From Trissonchulus latispiculum (Eukaryota > Nematoda > Enoplea > Enoplida > Ironidae), in assembly GCA_030248195.1 (NCBI GenBank), contig JASAND010019908.1, positions 34,425 through 98,424 on the forward strand: 64,000 nt of DNA, in the 5' to 3' direction. Below, piece by piece: positions 1 to 10,347 of the stretch. Each line of letters begins with the position of its first letter. The stretch's first letter is position 1. A program made the position numbers and the translations under genes. The notes below the pieces were generated by a model. The model ran no database searches. It was not told the origin of the DNA and saw only the letters and a program-made list of their open reading frames with translations.

Positions 1-471
1 CTTAGTACCAAAACCTGCCATCGAAACGAAAAGAAGAATTTTCTCAGTAATAGAATAGTGAATGCTTGGAACAACCTTCCGTTCGGTGTAGTTAACTCGG
101 TCTCTCTCGATGTCTTTAAACGCTCCTTGCATTCTATTGATTTAAGTGCTTATACCAAAATATTCTAAGATTTTCCACACTGTGTGTATGTACTTCTATA
201 ATATTGTTTTCCTGATTCTCTGTGTATTCTATATCAAATTGAAGCTGTTTGTCTGCTTTTATGGGCATATATATGAAATTTTATTTTGGTTATGTATATA
301 TATATATATTTTATAACTCCCTGTATTCTTTTCTTAATTGACTGGGTGTACGTAAGTAGTTGTAATCTCAACTCTGTGCGTCCCTTTTCAGTAAAGTTTT
401 TACGCTGACTGTACATAATTTGTGTGTTTTTTACTGAATAAACTACTTTGTTTGTTTGTTTGTTTGTTTGT
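1..471 (+). mobile_element. 3' end of a CR1-like non-LTR retrotransposon
   Basis: Positions 1-168 are open in frame 1 and end at TAA (166-168). The translation contains a region reading NRIVNAWNNLPFGVVNS followed by FKRSLHSIDL, the WN-LP-VV / F-K-L signature found at the C-terminus of CR1/L2-type ORF2 proteins. The intact element at 3027-5852 ends with the same pattern (WNELPADVVNS). A 3' UTR of about 280 bp follows, then a (TTTG)n tail at about 452-471, as expected for elements ending in a short microsatellite. The upstream part lies outside the window. The tail abuts the tandem array that follows. Confidence 0.75.
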
Positions 472-2140
472 CATTAGAGGACCCCTCCAAAGTGGACCCA
501 GCGGCCTGTGGCGCCCTGACCAGGGTCCGTTCCAAAATGGCCAAAAATAGATTTTTCCAAAAGTGTCCAAGTTTGGTATCAAATGAAAGCCCTTGGTGAG
601 GCGAACATTTTTTGTCATTGGAGGACCCCTCCAAAGTGGACCCAGCGGCCTGTGGCGCCCTGACCAGGGTCCAGACCGGTCCAAAAGCAATTTTTGGATA
701 ATTTTTTAAGTTTGGTATCAAATGAAAGCCCATGGTAGGCGAACATTTTTGTCATTGGAGGACCCCTCTAAAGTGTCCCTAGCGAGCTGTGGCGCCCTGG
801 TCAGGGGTGAGGGCCGGTCCAGAATGGCCAAAAATAGATTTTTTTTCAAAAGTAGCCAAGTTTGGTATCAAATGAAAGCCCGTGGTGAGGAGAACATTTT
901 TTTCATTGGAGGACCCCTACAAAGTGGCCCTAGCGATCTGTGGCGCCCTGGTCAGGGGTGAGGGCCGGTCCAAAATGGCCAAAAATAGATTTTTTCCAAA
1001 AGTAGCCAAGTTTGGTATCAAATGAAAGCCCATGGTAGGCGAACATTTTTGTCATTGGAGGACCTCTCTAAAGTGTCCCTTGCGAGCTGTGGCGCCCTGG
1101 TCAGGGGTGAGGGCCGGTCCAAAATGGCCAAACATAGATTTTTTCCAAAAGTAGCCAAGTTTGGTATAAAATGAAAGCGCTTGGTTAGGCAAACATTTTT
1201 TGTCATTGGAGGACCCCTCCAAAGTGGACCCGTGGCCTGTGGCGCCCTGACTAGGGTTCAGACCGGTCCAAAATCAATTTTTTATAATTTTTTAAGTTTG
1301 GTATAAAATGAAAGCGCTTGGTTAGGCAAACATTTTTTGTCATTGGAGGACCCCTACAAAAGGGACCCAGCGGCCTGTGGCGCCCTGACCAGGGTCCAGA
1401 CCGGTCCAAAATGGCCAAAAATAGATTTTTTCCAAAAGTAGCCAAGTTTGGTATCAAATGAAAGCCCATGGTAGGCGAACATTTTTGTCATTGGAGGACC
1501 TCTCTAAAGTGTCCCTTGCGAGCTGTGGCGCCCTGGTCAGGGGTGAGGGCCGGTCCAAAATGGCCAAACATAGATTTTTTTCCAAAAGTAGCCAAGTTTG
1601 GTATAAAATGAAAGCGCTTGGTTAGGCAAACATTTTTTGTCATTGGAGGACCCCTCCAAAGTGGACCCGTGGCCTGTGGCGCCCTGACTAGGGTTCAGAC
1701 CGGTCCAAAATCAATTTTTTTATAATTTTTTAAGTTTGGTATAAAATGAAAGCGCTTGGTTAGGCAAACATTTTTGTCATTGGAGGACCCCTACAAAAGG
1801 GACCCAGCGGCCTGTGGCGCCCTGACCAGGGTCCAGACCGGTCCAAAATGGCCAAAAATAGATTTTTCCAAAAGTAGCCAAGTTTGGTATCAAATGGAAG
1901 CCCGTGGTGAGGCGAACATGTTTGTCATTGGAGGACCCCTCCAAAGTGGACCCGTGGCCTGTGGCGCCCTGACTAGGGTTCAGACCGGTCCAAAATCAAT
2001 TTTTTTATAATTTTTTAAGTTTGGTATAAAATGAAAGCGCTTGGTTAGGCAAACATTTTTTTCATTAGAGGACCACTCCAAAGTGGACCCTGTGGCCTGT
2101 GGCGCCCTGATCAGGGTCCAGACCGGCCCAAAATGGCCAA
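472..2140. repeat. Tandem satellite array, about 135-150 bp units, about 12 copies
   Basis: The landmark GAGGACC(C/T)CT recurs at about 477, 623, 757, 909, 1060, 1210, 1347, 1495, 1648, 1785, 1937 and 2067, so spacing alternates between about 150 and about 135 bp. Each unit contains TGGCGCCCTG, CCGGTCC, TTTGGTAT(C/A)AAATGAAAG and CATTTTT. Two sub-types differ in whether the middle reads CCAAAAATAGATTTTTTCC or the shorter TCAATTTTTTATAATTTTT. The short ORFs here run through the repeat on both strands and look like by-products. Confidence 0.9.
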
Positions 2141-2149
2141 TAAGGAAAA

Positions 2150-2990
2150 TGACATCCAACAACAATTGCGTCTTTTCAAAGTTTTCTTACCCCACGCGCT
2201 GCGACGACCTCCCCCCTCGGTGGGAATTCGGGCCCCCGTCATCCTGTTTTCCGATAACACCTCTGTAAACTTTTTCTGATGCAGAAACAATTGCGTTTTT
2301 TCAAATTTTCCGTACCCCACGCACCGCGACGACCCCCCCCCCTCCCGGTGGGAGTTCGGCCCCCCATCTTCCTGTTTTCCGATAAACCCTTTGTATATAA
2401 ACGTATTCTGATGCAGAAACAATTGCGTTTTTTAAATTTTCCTTAATCCCTCGCAGTGCGACGACCCCCCCCCCTGGTGGGCGTTCGAGCCCCCTTAATT
2501 CTGTTTTCCGATAAACCCGTTTTACAAGTTGCTGACCTATTTCTACGTACGGAGAAATCTGCATTCTTTCAATTGCCTAAATCCCACGCAGTGCGACGAC
2601 CCCCCCCCCCCGGTGGGCGTTCGGCCCCCCTTCGTCGTCGTCGTCTTCGGTGGTCGACCAGTGGGTCCTATACTCGGTGGGCACCCAGGCGCCCACTATT
2701 ACCCAGGAAGCGAAGGACAGCCTCTGGACAATCGCGGAGACAGGACAGGTCCGGTGAAGGGGACTAAGCCTCCACCCGGTCCCGGGTATTCATCCTTGGC
2801 CCCTCTTCATCCTGTTTTCCGATAAACCGTTTTTAGAAGTTGCTGACTTACATCTACGTACGGAAAAAATTGAATTCTTTCAATTTCCTAAACCTCGCGC
2901 AGTGCGACGACCCCCCCCCCCCGGTGGGCGTTCGGCTCCCCTTAACTCTGTTTTCCGATAAACCGTGTACGAACGTTTTCTCATGCATAT
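2150..2990. repeat. Second tandem array, about 130 bp units, about 5 copies
   Basis: Units contain CAATTGCGTTTTTTCAAA, GTGCGACGACCCCCCCC, GGTGGG(C/A)GTTCGG and CTGTTTTCCGATAA. The GACGACC landmark lies at about 2209, 2329, 2460, 2595 and 2905. The fourth unit is interrupted at about 2636-2800 by an unrelated GC-rich segment of roughly 165 bp. The array runs directly into the 5' side of the retrotransposon at 3027-5852, so it could be 5' monomers of that element or just its insertion site; the sequence alone does not decide. Confidence 0.8.
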
Positions 2991-3026
2991 CAACTAACAT
3001 ATTGTAATTCACGCGCGTAGGTATAA

Positions 3027-5852
3027 AACCCATTCATAGTTAATGAGATTACCGTATCATCCGATTGGTCATGTTGTACAGGTAAACTAAGGCGCGCTGG
3101 TCCTCGCCCCCCACAAAGCCAAGTTAATAGTATAGAGATTTTAAACTGCACGCTGCTGAACGCACAGTGCTTGACGAACAAAAGGAGTGAATTGGAACTG
3201 GAAATTAACTCAAAAAATCCAGATATTGTCTTTATTACTGAAACATGGGCAAAGGAGGAAATTGTAGACTCAGAATTATGTGGACTTCCCAATTACAAAA
3301 TTTATAGAAGTGATAGAGCAGAAAGGGGTCACGGAGGATGTTGTATGCTAGTGCGCCATAACTTACCTACTGAGCCAGTTTTTGCTTGTAGTTTTATGGG
3401 TTTTTGTGAAATATTGATTGTTAAAGTTTACTTGGGAAGGTTAAAATTACATTGTGTTGTGGTATATCGATCACCTACTTCTTCTATGCAGGCTGATAAC
3501 GAATTGATTGAATGCTTACGTACTCAATGTCAATTAAGTAATACTTTGTTAGTGGGGGACTTTAACCTTCCTGGCGTAAACTGGGAGGAATATAGAAGTT
3601 CAAGCGGAATTGAAACGGAATTTCTGAATCTTTTCAATGAAATTGGTTTATTTCAACATGTGAATTCACCAACCAGGGAGAGCAATATATTAGATTTAGT
3701 TTTATCAAATAATGAAGATATTATCAATAATGTTGACATATCGTTACCCTTCTCCACTAGCGATCATAATACGGTTGATTTTGAAATTTTAATCAATAAA
3801 ATTAATAAAAGTGTGCCTAGATCCGAAAAATTGTCTATTTTGTCTGGAGACTTAAACAGTGATTGGTCTTCTTTTGTGCAAATTGTCAATTATGCAATGC
3901 ATTGTTATGTACCTACTGTTTCTGTAAATAAGCACAAGTCAAATTGGCCACGGGAAGTCAACAAAGCCTTGGTTAAAAAACGTCGTGCATGGCACAGATT
4001 TAGAGAAAACCCAAATTTTGAAAACAGAAATTGTTATAGGCAAGCAGCAAAAAATGCTCGAAACGCAATAAGAATGACTGTTCGACGAAAAGAGGAATCC
4101 ATTGTACGTTCTGGGGATAAAAAGCGATTATATACTTACGTCAACTCAAAATTAAAAGGAATTGATGGAATTGGTGTACTTACAAGGGAGAATGTGTCAG
4201 CTGTAACAGATGTTGAAAAAGCAAATATGTTGAACTCTGTATTTGCCTCTGTGTACCAGTTGGATAACGGAGAATTACCGGAATTTCCTTACCGCACAGT
4301 ACATAAATTAGAAAATATTGATATTACACCACCTCGAATTGAGAAAGCTTTAAAGAAAATGAACAATAAAAAATCTTGTGGACCTGATGGTTTATCTTGT
4401 TATGTACTAAAGAAAATTTTGCCGTCTGTATGTGATGTGTTGTGCATGTTATTTAGTGCATCTCTGCAAACCGGTACTCTGCCTGACCAGTGGAAAACTG
4501 CAACAGTTGTGCCTATTTATAAAAGGAAAGGACGTAGTACTGATCCTGCTAACTATAGACCAGTTAGTTTGACAGTAGTGGTTTGCAAGATACTGGAAAC
4601 CATTATAGTGGAAGATCTCTGGAATTTCTTTATAAAATATAAACTAATTAATAAGAATCAGCATGGTTTCCGTAAAAGCAAGTCAACGCTGACAAACTTG
4701 CTGTCGTGCATGCATTCGTGGTGTATAGCTAGGGATCAGGGTAAACGAGTTGATTGTGTTTACTTAGATTTTGCTCGTGCTTTTGACTCTGTACCTCACG
4801 AAAAGCTAATTTTTAAACTTGAAAGATATGGAATTTCGGGTTTGGTACTAGACTGGATAAGATGCTTTTTAAGAGATCGATCCCATAAAGTAATTGTAAA
4901 CGGGGAGTATTCTGAAAGCTTGCCAGTTACAAGTGGCATACCACAAGGATCGGTCTTGGGTCCAGTTCTTTTTTTGTTGTACATAAATGACTTGCCTGAA
5001 GTTGTACAGTATAGTTCCGTAGAGTTATTTGCTGATGATGCCAAAGTGTATACTGTTTGTACGAAGTCTTGCCAGTGTAATAATTTACAGTTAGATCTAA
5101 ACAAAGTTGGGGAGTGGGCGCAAAAATGGCAGTTAAACCTAGCTACACATAAATGTTTGGCCCTAACTATCGGTAGCACAGAGTTTTTAAACCTAAATTT
5201 GATGGGAAAAGCACTCGACCAAGTCAATAGCGTCTCTGATTTAGGGTTGTTGTTGTCTGGGGATCAGAAAGTGGCTGATTATTGTAATAAGATTTGTAGA
5301 AACGCTCATATACTCTCCTCTAGAATTTTAAGAGTATTTGAAACAACAAAACCTGAATTCCTTATAGATCTGTTTAAAACCTTTGTTAGGCCGCTGCTAG
5401 AATATATTACACCGATTTGGTCTCCTTACTTATTGAAAGATATAGATAAAGTGGAGAGGGTCCAAAGGTCGTTTACGAAGCGTTTACGTGGATGCAATAA
5501 TTGTACTTATCCAGAAAGGTTGTCTGTATTGAACTTAGAAAGCTTGGAATACCGTAGAATTATAAATGATATTGTATTATGTTTTAGAATTGTTAAGAAC
5601 CTGATAGATCTTGATTTTTCCGATTATTTTGAATATTGTCAAGATAGTGGGACTAGAGGGCATAATTTGCGAATTAGACCAGTATCTAGGGCTAAACTTT
5701 CGATAACCAAAAACTTTTTTAGTTGGCGTGTGGTTAACGTGTGGAATGAATTACCAGCCGATGTTGTAAATTCTAATTCAGTGAGTACTCTTAAGTTGAA
5801 ACTTGCTACAGTTGATCTTAGTAAATTTTTAAGAGGGCGGGGGCTAAGGTGA
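3027..5852 (+). CDS. Non-LTR retrotransposon ORF2: AP endonuclease plus reverse transcriptase
   Basis: The frame is open from just after a TAA at 3024 to TGA at 5850-5852. The first 30 or so codons are unconvincing, and homology starts at about 3132 (ILNCTLLNAQCLTNKRSEL). APE-type endonuclease motifs are in order: FITETW, a GGCCMLVRH segment, VVYRSP, LLVGDFNLPG and STSDHN. The RT follows with KSCGPDGLS, ANYRPVSL, QHGFRKSKST, VDCVYLDFARAFDSVPH, SGIPQGSVLGPVLF and the catalytic LFADDA. The C-terminal WNELPADVVNS segment is family-typical. There is no RNase H domain. The protein would nick target DNA and prime reverse transcription from the nick. There are no internal stops or frameshifts, which suggests a recent insertion. 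No ATG lies near the start; use of the TTG at 3171 is doubtful, so 5' truncation is the simplest explanation. Confidence 0.9.
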   Translation, partial: NPFIVNEITVSSDWSCCTGKLRRAGPRPPQSQVNSIEILNCTLLNAQCLTNKRSELELEINSKNPDIVFITETWAKEEIVDSELCGLPNYKIYRSDRAERGHGGCCMLVRHNLPTEPVFACSFMGFCEILIVKVYLGRLKLHCVVVYRSPTSSMQADNELIECLRTQCQLSNTLLVGDFNLPGVNWEEYRSSSGIETEFLNLFNEIGLFQHVNSPTRESNILDLVLSNNEDIINNVDISLPFSTSDHNTVDFEILINKINKSVPRSEKLSILSGDLNSDWSSFVQIVNYAMHCYVPTVSVNKHKSNWPREVNKALVKKRRAWHRFRENPNFENRNCYRQAAKNARNAIRMTVRRKEESIVRSGDKKRLYTYVNSKLKGIDGIGVLTRENVSAVTDVEKANMLNSVFASVYQLDNGELPEFPYRTVHKLENIDITPPRIEKALKKMNNKKSCGPDGLSCYVLKKILPSVCDVLCMLFSASLQTGTLPDQWKTATVVPIYKRKGRSTDPANYRPVSLTVVVCKILETIIVEDLWNFFIKYKLINKNQHGFRKSKSTLTNLLSCMHSWCIARDQGKRVDCVYLDFARAFDSVPHEKLIFKLERYGISGLVLDWIRCFLRDRSHKVIVNGEYSESLPVTSGIPQGSVLGPVLFLLYINDLPEVVQYSSVELFADDAKVYTVCTKSCQCNNLQLDLNKVGEWAQKWQLNLATHKCLALTIGSTEFLNLNLMGKALDQVNSVSDLGLLLSGDQKVADYCNKICRNAHILSSRILRVFETTKPEFLIDLFKTFVRPLLEYITPIWSPYLLKDIDKVERVQRSFTKRLRGCNNCTYPERLSVLNLESLEYRRIINDIVLCFRIVKNLIDLDFSDYFEYCQDSGTRGHNLRIRPVSRAKLSITKNFFSWRVVNVWNELPADVVNSNSVSTLKLKLATVDLSKFLRGRGLR

Positions 5853-5983
5853 CCGGCGCCGGTCTTTTTCCCGTCCTTCTTGATTGATTTGTAAAATTTG
5901 TTAATTATAGTGCGAATATAATATTTTCTTTGTGTGTAACCTGTATTTGTACTAATAAATTTTCAATTTCTTTCAAGTAAACT

Positions 5984-6013
5984 CTTGTCTTGTCTTGTCT
6001 TGTCTTGTCTTGT
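5984..6013 (+). repeat. (CTTGT)n tail of the CR1-like element
   Basis: Six or so copies of the pentamer CTTGT directly follow the 3' UTR of the ORF2 element. Short microsatellite tails instead of poly(A) are usual for CR1/L2-type elements, so this marks the 3' boundary of the insertion. Confidence 0.85.
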
Positions 6014-6052
6014 ATCTAAGGTAACATTGTTAAAAAATGACCCGTTGAGCTA

Positions 6053-7638
6053 TATATGTCGCGTTACAGGAGAGAGTTTGTGGGACGTTTGGTTGTAGGT
6101 TCTAATGGGTTGGTTTGAGTCTATCTTAGTTTGAACATAATTTGAGAGAGAGTCATTATATATTCTAACGTAGACACAATAAGTCAGTGTACTCTGTTTG
6201 TGTACTGAAGTACCTGCATGCCCTTTCTGCTTAAGTGCACATATTAAGATAATATTTGCACACTCCTTTTCAGTTCCTTTGTTTTTTATTCAGTTATATA
6301 CGTAACGTATGTAAGATTCACATGAAAATTCATTCAGCACAAAGAATTAACAAAACGTACATATTATCTCACTGAACAATACTAATATTCTTGAATTCTC
6401 AACTTCGCCTTAAATATCAAAAATTGCGAATTTTTTGTAACTTAAATTAAAACTTTCAAAATTTTCTGCATCATTATATTTATCCAAGTATTAAAATTTA
6501 AAAACTTAAACATTTAAGTTCACGCAATAAGGAAAGTTCATAAAATTTGACAGCACAGTTAACAGTTTGTACAAGAAGTAGAGCCACCACGTCTGTGACA
6601 CTTAGTTCCACATTTTATACCACTCGCAAAACATTTACATACACGTTTACAACACCCAGAAGAACAGTTTCGTGAAGTCAGAACTATACAAATGAAACTT
6701 AGTTCTAATTTTTTTATATTTCCTTATATATTGCCTTCTGTGGCGCCAGTCAGCTATCATAATTTTAAAATAAAAATAAACCTTTGTGTAAGAGTAGCGG
6801 TCTCTTTTTCCTGCTGCGCCTCAGCGCAGCAGGTCTTTTATGTTTGTTCTGTCCCGGGTCCAACACACAGTTTCTTTGAGAAAGATACAATTTAGCATGT
6901 TTGCGTGTGTGCAGTGGTTTAAGATAGGACCAGCATGATTTGTACGTACGTTCCTGTCTTTCCAGATTCTGTTTCTTATCCATAGAATTACGTATATGCA
7001 TACAGATGGCATTCTGCAGTTTCAAAACCGGAAATCCTTCTTTCTCACTTATTTAGAAGAATCATAAAACGTGTTTCTTTAACTGCTCAGCTAAAATGCT
7101 TGAAGCAAGCAGCAAAGATCATCTTGAAGATTGTGAAATCTTAATTAGCAGTGTGAAAAAATGTACTAAGAAAATGTTCACACAAACAGTATTCACACAA
7201 TGTTTTCACACATTCACACAATTTACAATTCGCACGTTTTGTGTCCGTTAATCTGCAAATAAAAATTTATTCAAAAATATTGGCTGCGCAGCAGGTTTAC
7301 ATTTACAAAAATGTTGATCCAGCAAAAACAAATCCTTTTGCATAAAATATTGCTTGTTAGTCTCTTAATTTAACAAGAAGGGTTGACCTTTAACCTTAGC
7401 ACATTTCATACATTCAATTACGATGAGGTTCATGTGTTGAATTAATGCGTAAGACATGTATTGTGCATTATTGTGTACATAATGTCGTATTATGATTGTA
7501 ATCACCAAACATGCAGTACCTCCTAGACTAAAATAAGCGTAGAATAAGACTCTCTCAAATAACGTTCAAACCAAGAGCTCGTGGTTAGAACGTTCAAACT
7601 AGAGGTTTGCACAAACTCTCTCCTGTAACTGCGACATA
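6053..7638. mobile_element. 1.6 kb DNA transposon with long terminal inverted repeats
   Basis: The left end (TATGTCGCGTTACAGGAGAG from about 6053) matches the reverse complement of the right end (CTCTCCTGTAACTGCGACATA, ending at 7638). Similarity continues inward for about 130 bp in patches, including GGTTTGA and TTTGAGAGAG blocks. The interior is AT-rich and carries one cysteine-rich minus-strand remnant (6559-6705). A short palindrome CTGCTGCGCC/CAGCGCAGCAG lies at about 6811-6833. Flanking TATATA on both sides prevents a confident target-site duplication call. Confidence 0.75.
6559..6705 (-). pseudogene. Cysteine-rich C-terminal remnant, possible transposase tail
   Basis: The minus strand reads open for about 48 codons to TAA (6559-6561). 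It has closely spaced cysteines: CSSGCCKRVCKCF, then GIKCGTKCHRRGG, then SCTNC. The C-x-C spacing with a central G-x-x-C resembles CXC/TSO1-like cysteine clusters and cysteine-rich tails of some transposases. No upstream coding sequence of useful length is visible, so this would be the last remnant of a protein once encoded by the TIR element around it. The family is inferred only from cysteine spacing. Confidence 0.35.
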
Positions 7639-7699
7639 CGTATATATCGCAATTCACGCGAATAGGATGGACGGAGGAATTGCCTGTTCCACGCTACCC

Positions 7700-7966
7700 G
7701 ACTGCATTCCCTATTCGGCGCTGAATCTAGTTTCTATAATTTTCAGCGCCGACTGCTTTCCCTATTCGGCGCTGAATCTAGTTTCTATAATTTTCAGCGC
7801 CGACTGCTTTCCCTATTCGGCGCTGAATCTAGTTTCTATCATTTTCAGCGCCGACTGCTTTCCCTATTCGGCGCTGAATCTTAGTTTCTATCATTTTCAG
7901 CGCCGACTGTTTTCCCTATTCGGCGCTGAATCTAGTTTCTATCATTTTCAGCGCCGACTGTCAATT
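7700..7966. repeat. 51-bp minisatellite, about 5 units, each a hairpin
   Basis: The unit CCCTATTCGGCGCTGAATC...TTTTCAGCGCCGACTG repeats with a 51-bp period (landmark TTCGGCGCTG at about 7715, 7766, 7817, 7868 and 7920). GGCGCTGAA near the start of each unit pairs with TTCAGCGCC near its end across a loop of about 16 nt, so every unit can fold into a 9-bp stem. Because 51 is a multiple of three, one frame reads a 17-residue repeat (DCFPYSALNLVSIIFSA). The fourth unit has a 1-bp insertion, which argues against coding. Confidence 0.9.
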
Positions 7967-8410
7967 ATATTGGCATTTTCCGCCCTTCCTTCTTTCCCTA
8001 TTCTAGCCACTGCATGCCCGTCTAGGGCATTTTTCATTCTAGTTATAATCTATTTCTTGGCTGTGTATGACTACGTATATAATTTTTATGCAATTCCTAT
8101 AAATCTAAATTAAATTGTGATACATTGTGCCCTCCACTGCTATTTCCTTCTCCTGTAATAGTTAAATCTCGTGAATTTATTTTTGACGTATATAAATATA
8201 AAGGACCAAAGTGACAGGTGTAACGGGGTTTAGGGTGGGGCACCTCTCCCCCGCAATTTTGGGGGCCCCCCTTTTAGACCCCTTACGACCCCCCCAAACC
8301 TCACCCAAAAATTTTTCAATTTTTATGCCAAAAATCGCGTTTTCAGCCATTGCGCTATTGTCGAAAAACATGAAATCATTAAATAATTTAAACATTAGAC
8401 CATAGGTGTA

Positions 8411-9480
8411 TAGTCAAGCGGGAAAAAACCCACTTTTTTTTTCTTGGACCAGAACTTTCGACTGGTTTGGGTTAGCACGACTTTGATACTATATTTAATT
8501 AGGGTTTGCCCTAAGCTTTCGAATGAGGTATAGTTTGTCTCCCTAGACCCTGCCGTTTGGAGAAATTAAAGTTTTCCGTGTCGGGGAAAAAAACCCAATG
8601 CGGGAAAAAACCCACCTGGATTTTTTGCTGGAAGCGTGCCAGAACAATTTTGACGGTGCCATTCGAAAGAGCGGGTTGTTTTTAGTAGGTCTACATCGAA
8701 AAATACCAACATTTTTGAAAAATTTCAGAAAAAATTGAATTTTGAAAATTTTGTATGTTTAACACGTAAACATATTATGTAGGCAAATTTTGGAAATTTT
8801 TAAAAATTGTTTATTTTTGGCAGTTTAAGCATCCTATCGTGTAGAAAACGTGGTTTTCCTGTATTTAGAGCCAAACTAGACCCATTTTAAGGCAAAAATA
8901 AGCATTTTTGGCCAAAATTGAAATTTTGGCTTGAAATGGCACCATGTCCGATTTAGACCCCCTGGACCACCCATAACAGAACGAACCCGGGTAAAACCTA
9001 TACCAATTTAATCTATAGGCTCTATTAAACAAATGTATGTATTAGTTTGACCTTTCCTGCTAACGGTTAGAAAAATATTCAATTTTGAAAAGTGGGTTTT
9101 TCCCCGCCGATGGGTTTTTTCCCGCCAACTCTAGGTCACCCCCAGATCGCACCGGAGGGGTTAGAGCAGTGTGGCATATATCATCATGAAGCCCAAGAGA
9201 TGCCCTACACATACATACAATCCCCTTTGGTCTAGGTCTTGCCAGTAGTTCAGGGTGGCCAGCCAAAGTTTGCCAAATTTCGGCACTTGGACGGACCAAA
9301 ATTTCAAAGTCCAAAAAAATTTGCAGGGAAGCAGTGGGAACAACAATAATGCAGCCTCCAGGGTTATTTTTGACGCTCTTCAAGATAGGCTATTAAAATC
9401 CTATATAGCTCATACCGGTAAGCCCACACTGGAGGTGGGTTTTTCCCGCATATTCAAATGGGTTTTTTCCCGCTTGACTA
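8411..9480. mobile_element. 1070-bp TA-flanked TIR element (Tc1/mariner-like by its TSD)
   Basis: The left end TAGTCAAGCGGGAAAAAAC (8411) is matched by its reverse complement ending at 9480, with TA at 8409-8410 and 9481-9482 as the duplicated dinucleotide. The motif GCGGGAAAAAACCCA recurs subterminally in pairs: about 8582-8616 on the left, and inverted at about 9092-9126 and 9435-9475. The interior has no convincing transposase. It splits the G-rich element that resumes at 9481. TA duplication is the Tc1/mariner hallmark; the terminal sequence alone does not assign a family. Confidence 0.8.
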
Positions 9481-9893
9481 TACCTGGGGGGTGGGGGGAA
9501 CCCCTTCCCCAAATGGAAAAGTGCCGACCCCACCCTCGAAACCCTCGAAATTTTGGAGGCAGACCCCACCCCCAAATGGCCAAATCCCAGACCCCACCCA
9601 CCCAAATTTGCCAGACCCCACCCTCAAAATTTTGAAATTTTTGCAAAAAACCAAGTTTTTTCGAACAAATGAGCAAAAATGAAGAAATATTGTTGATTTT
9701 TATATATATAGTTGGAAATAACGCTTTTTTAGCAAATTTGCGATTTTTTTCTAAATTTTTGACGAAAAAATTTTTTTACCCCCCCAAATTCGATTTTTCC
9801 GGACCCCACCCCACCTCAAAACGGCTGACCCCACCCACCCTAATTTCGGCTACCCCCTCCCCCAACGTTTTCTCAAGGTACACTTATGCATTA
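9481..9893. mobile_element. G/C-tract element, right part (left edge at about 8403)
   Basis: After removal of the 8411-9480 insertion the ends read ATAGGTGTACCTGGGGGG on the left and, inverted, ATAAGTGTACCTTGAG on the right (about 9877-9893). The body has CCCCACCC tracts with CAAATTT segments and an AT-rich core. The element at 11039-11453 has the same architecture and terminal AGGTGTACC, so both look like members of one non-autonomous group. No coding sequence is visible. Confidence 0.55.
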
Positions 9894-10347
9894 GATAGTG
9901 TATTTAAACTCGAAAACTTGATTGCCAACATGTTTCTGAGTCCAGAATAAGGTCAATATTGAGTTTAGAAGTCCATAAAACCGTTACAAACGTGTTTTTC
10001 CCGAGATAAGAAACACGTCCAGCCAAAAATTTGGACATTAATGGACAAAAATTAGCATAGTGGAGGCATTATCAAACGCCCTTTTCCTCCTGTGCTGGAA
10101 TCTTTTCTAAGTCGTGGCATTTGCCAAAGAAATATATACAAAGCTTGATAACTAGGGAAATTAAAAAGTTTTTGTAGCCAGAAAGTTAAAACATTTGTAA
10201 CGATGATCTGACGTGAATTTGCGAAACGAATCCTAACATTTTACGACGAAACTTTCTGAACAGCTTCAGTTATCGATTTTCAAGCGACCCTGAAAGCATT
10301 GTGAAATTTGGATGATTTTTGTGAACATTGTGATTTTTTGAAGATTT

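Larger units (their letters stand above)
2991..6013 (+). mobile_element. CR1-like non-LTR retrotransposon, probably 5'-truncated but ORF2 intact
   Basis: The unit runs from the edge of the tandem array, through an uninterrupted EN/RT reading frame (3027-5852), to a short 3' UTR and a (CTTGT)n tail (5984-6013). No ORF1 precedes it. The perfect 14-bp palindrome GACCGGCGCCGGTC (5851-5864) overlaps the stop codon and is followed by a T-run; it could form a 3' hairpin recognised by the RT, as proposed for other elements of this type. I found no clear target-site duplication. Confidence 0.85.

Noticed and set aside
4796..5227. 143-codon minus-strand ORF
   Set aside because: It lies antisense to the RT domain of the CR1-like element and has no independent motif.
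7700..7966. CRISPR-like repeat array
   Set aside because: The units are contiguous with no unique spacers, and the DNA is eukaryotic.
7607..8113. 168-codon ORF with 17-residue repeats
   Set aside because: It is the read-through of a 51-bp hairpin minisatellite; one unit has a 1-bp insertion and there is no protein family signal.
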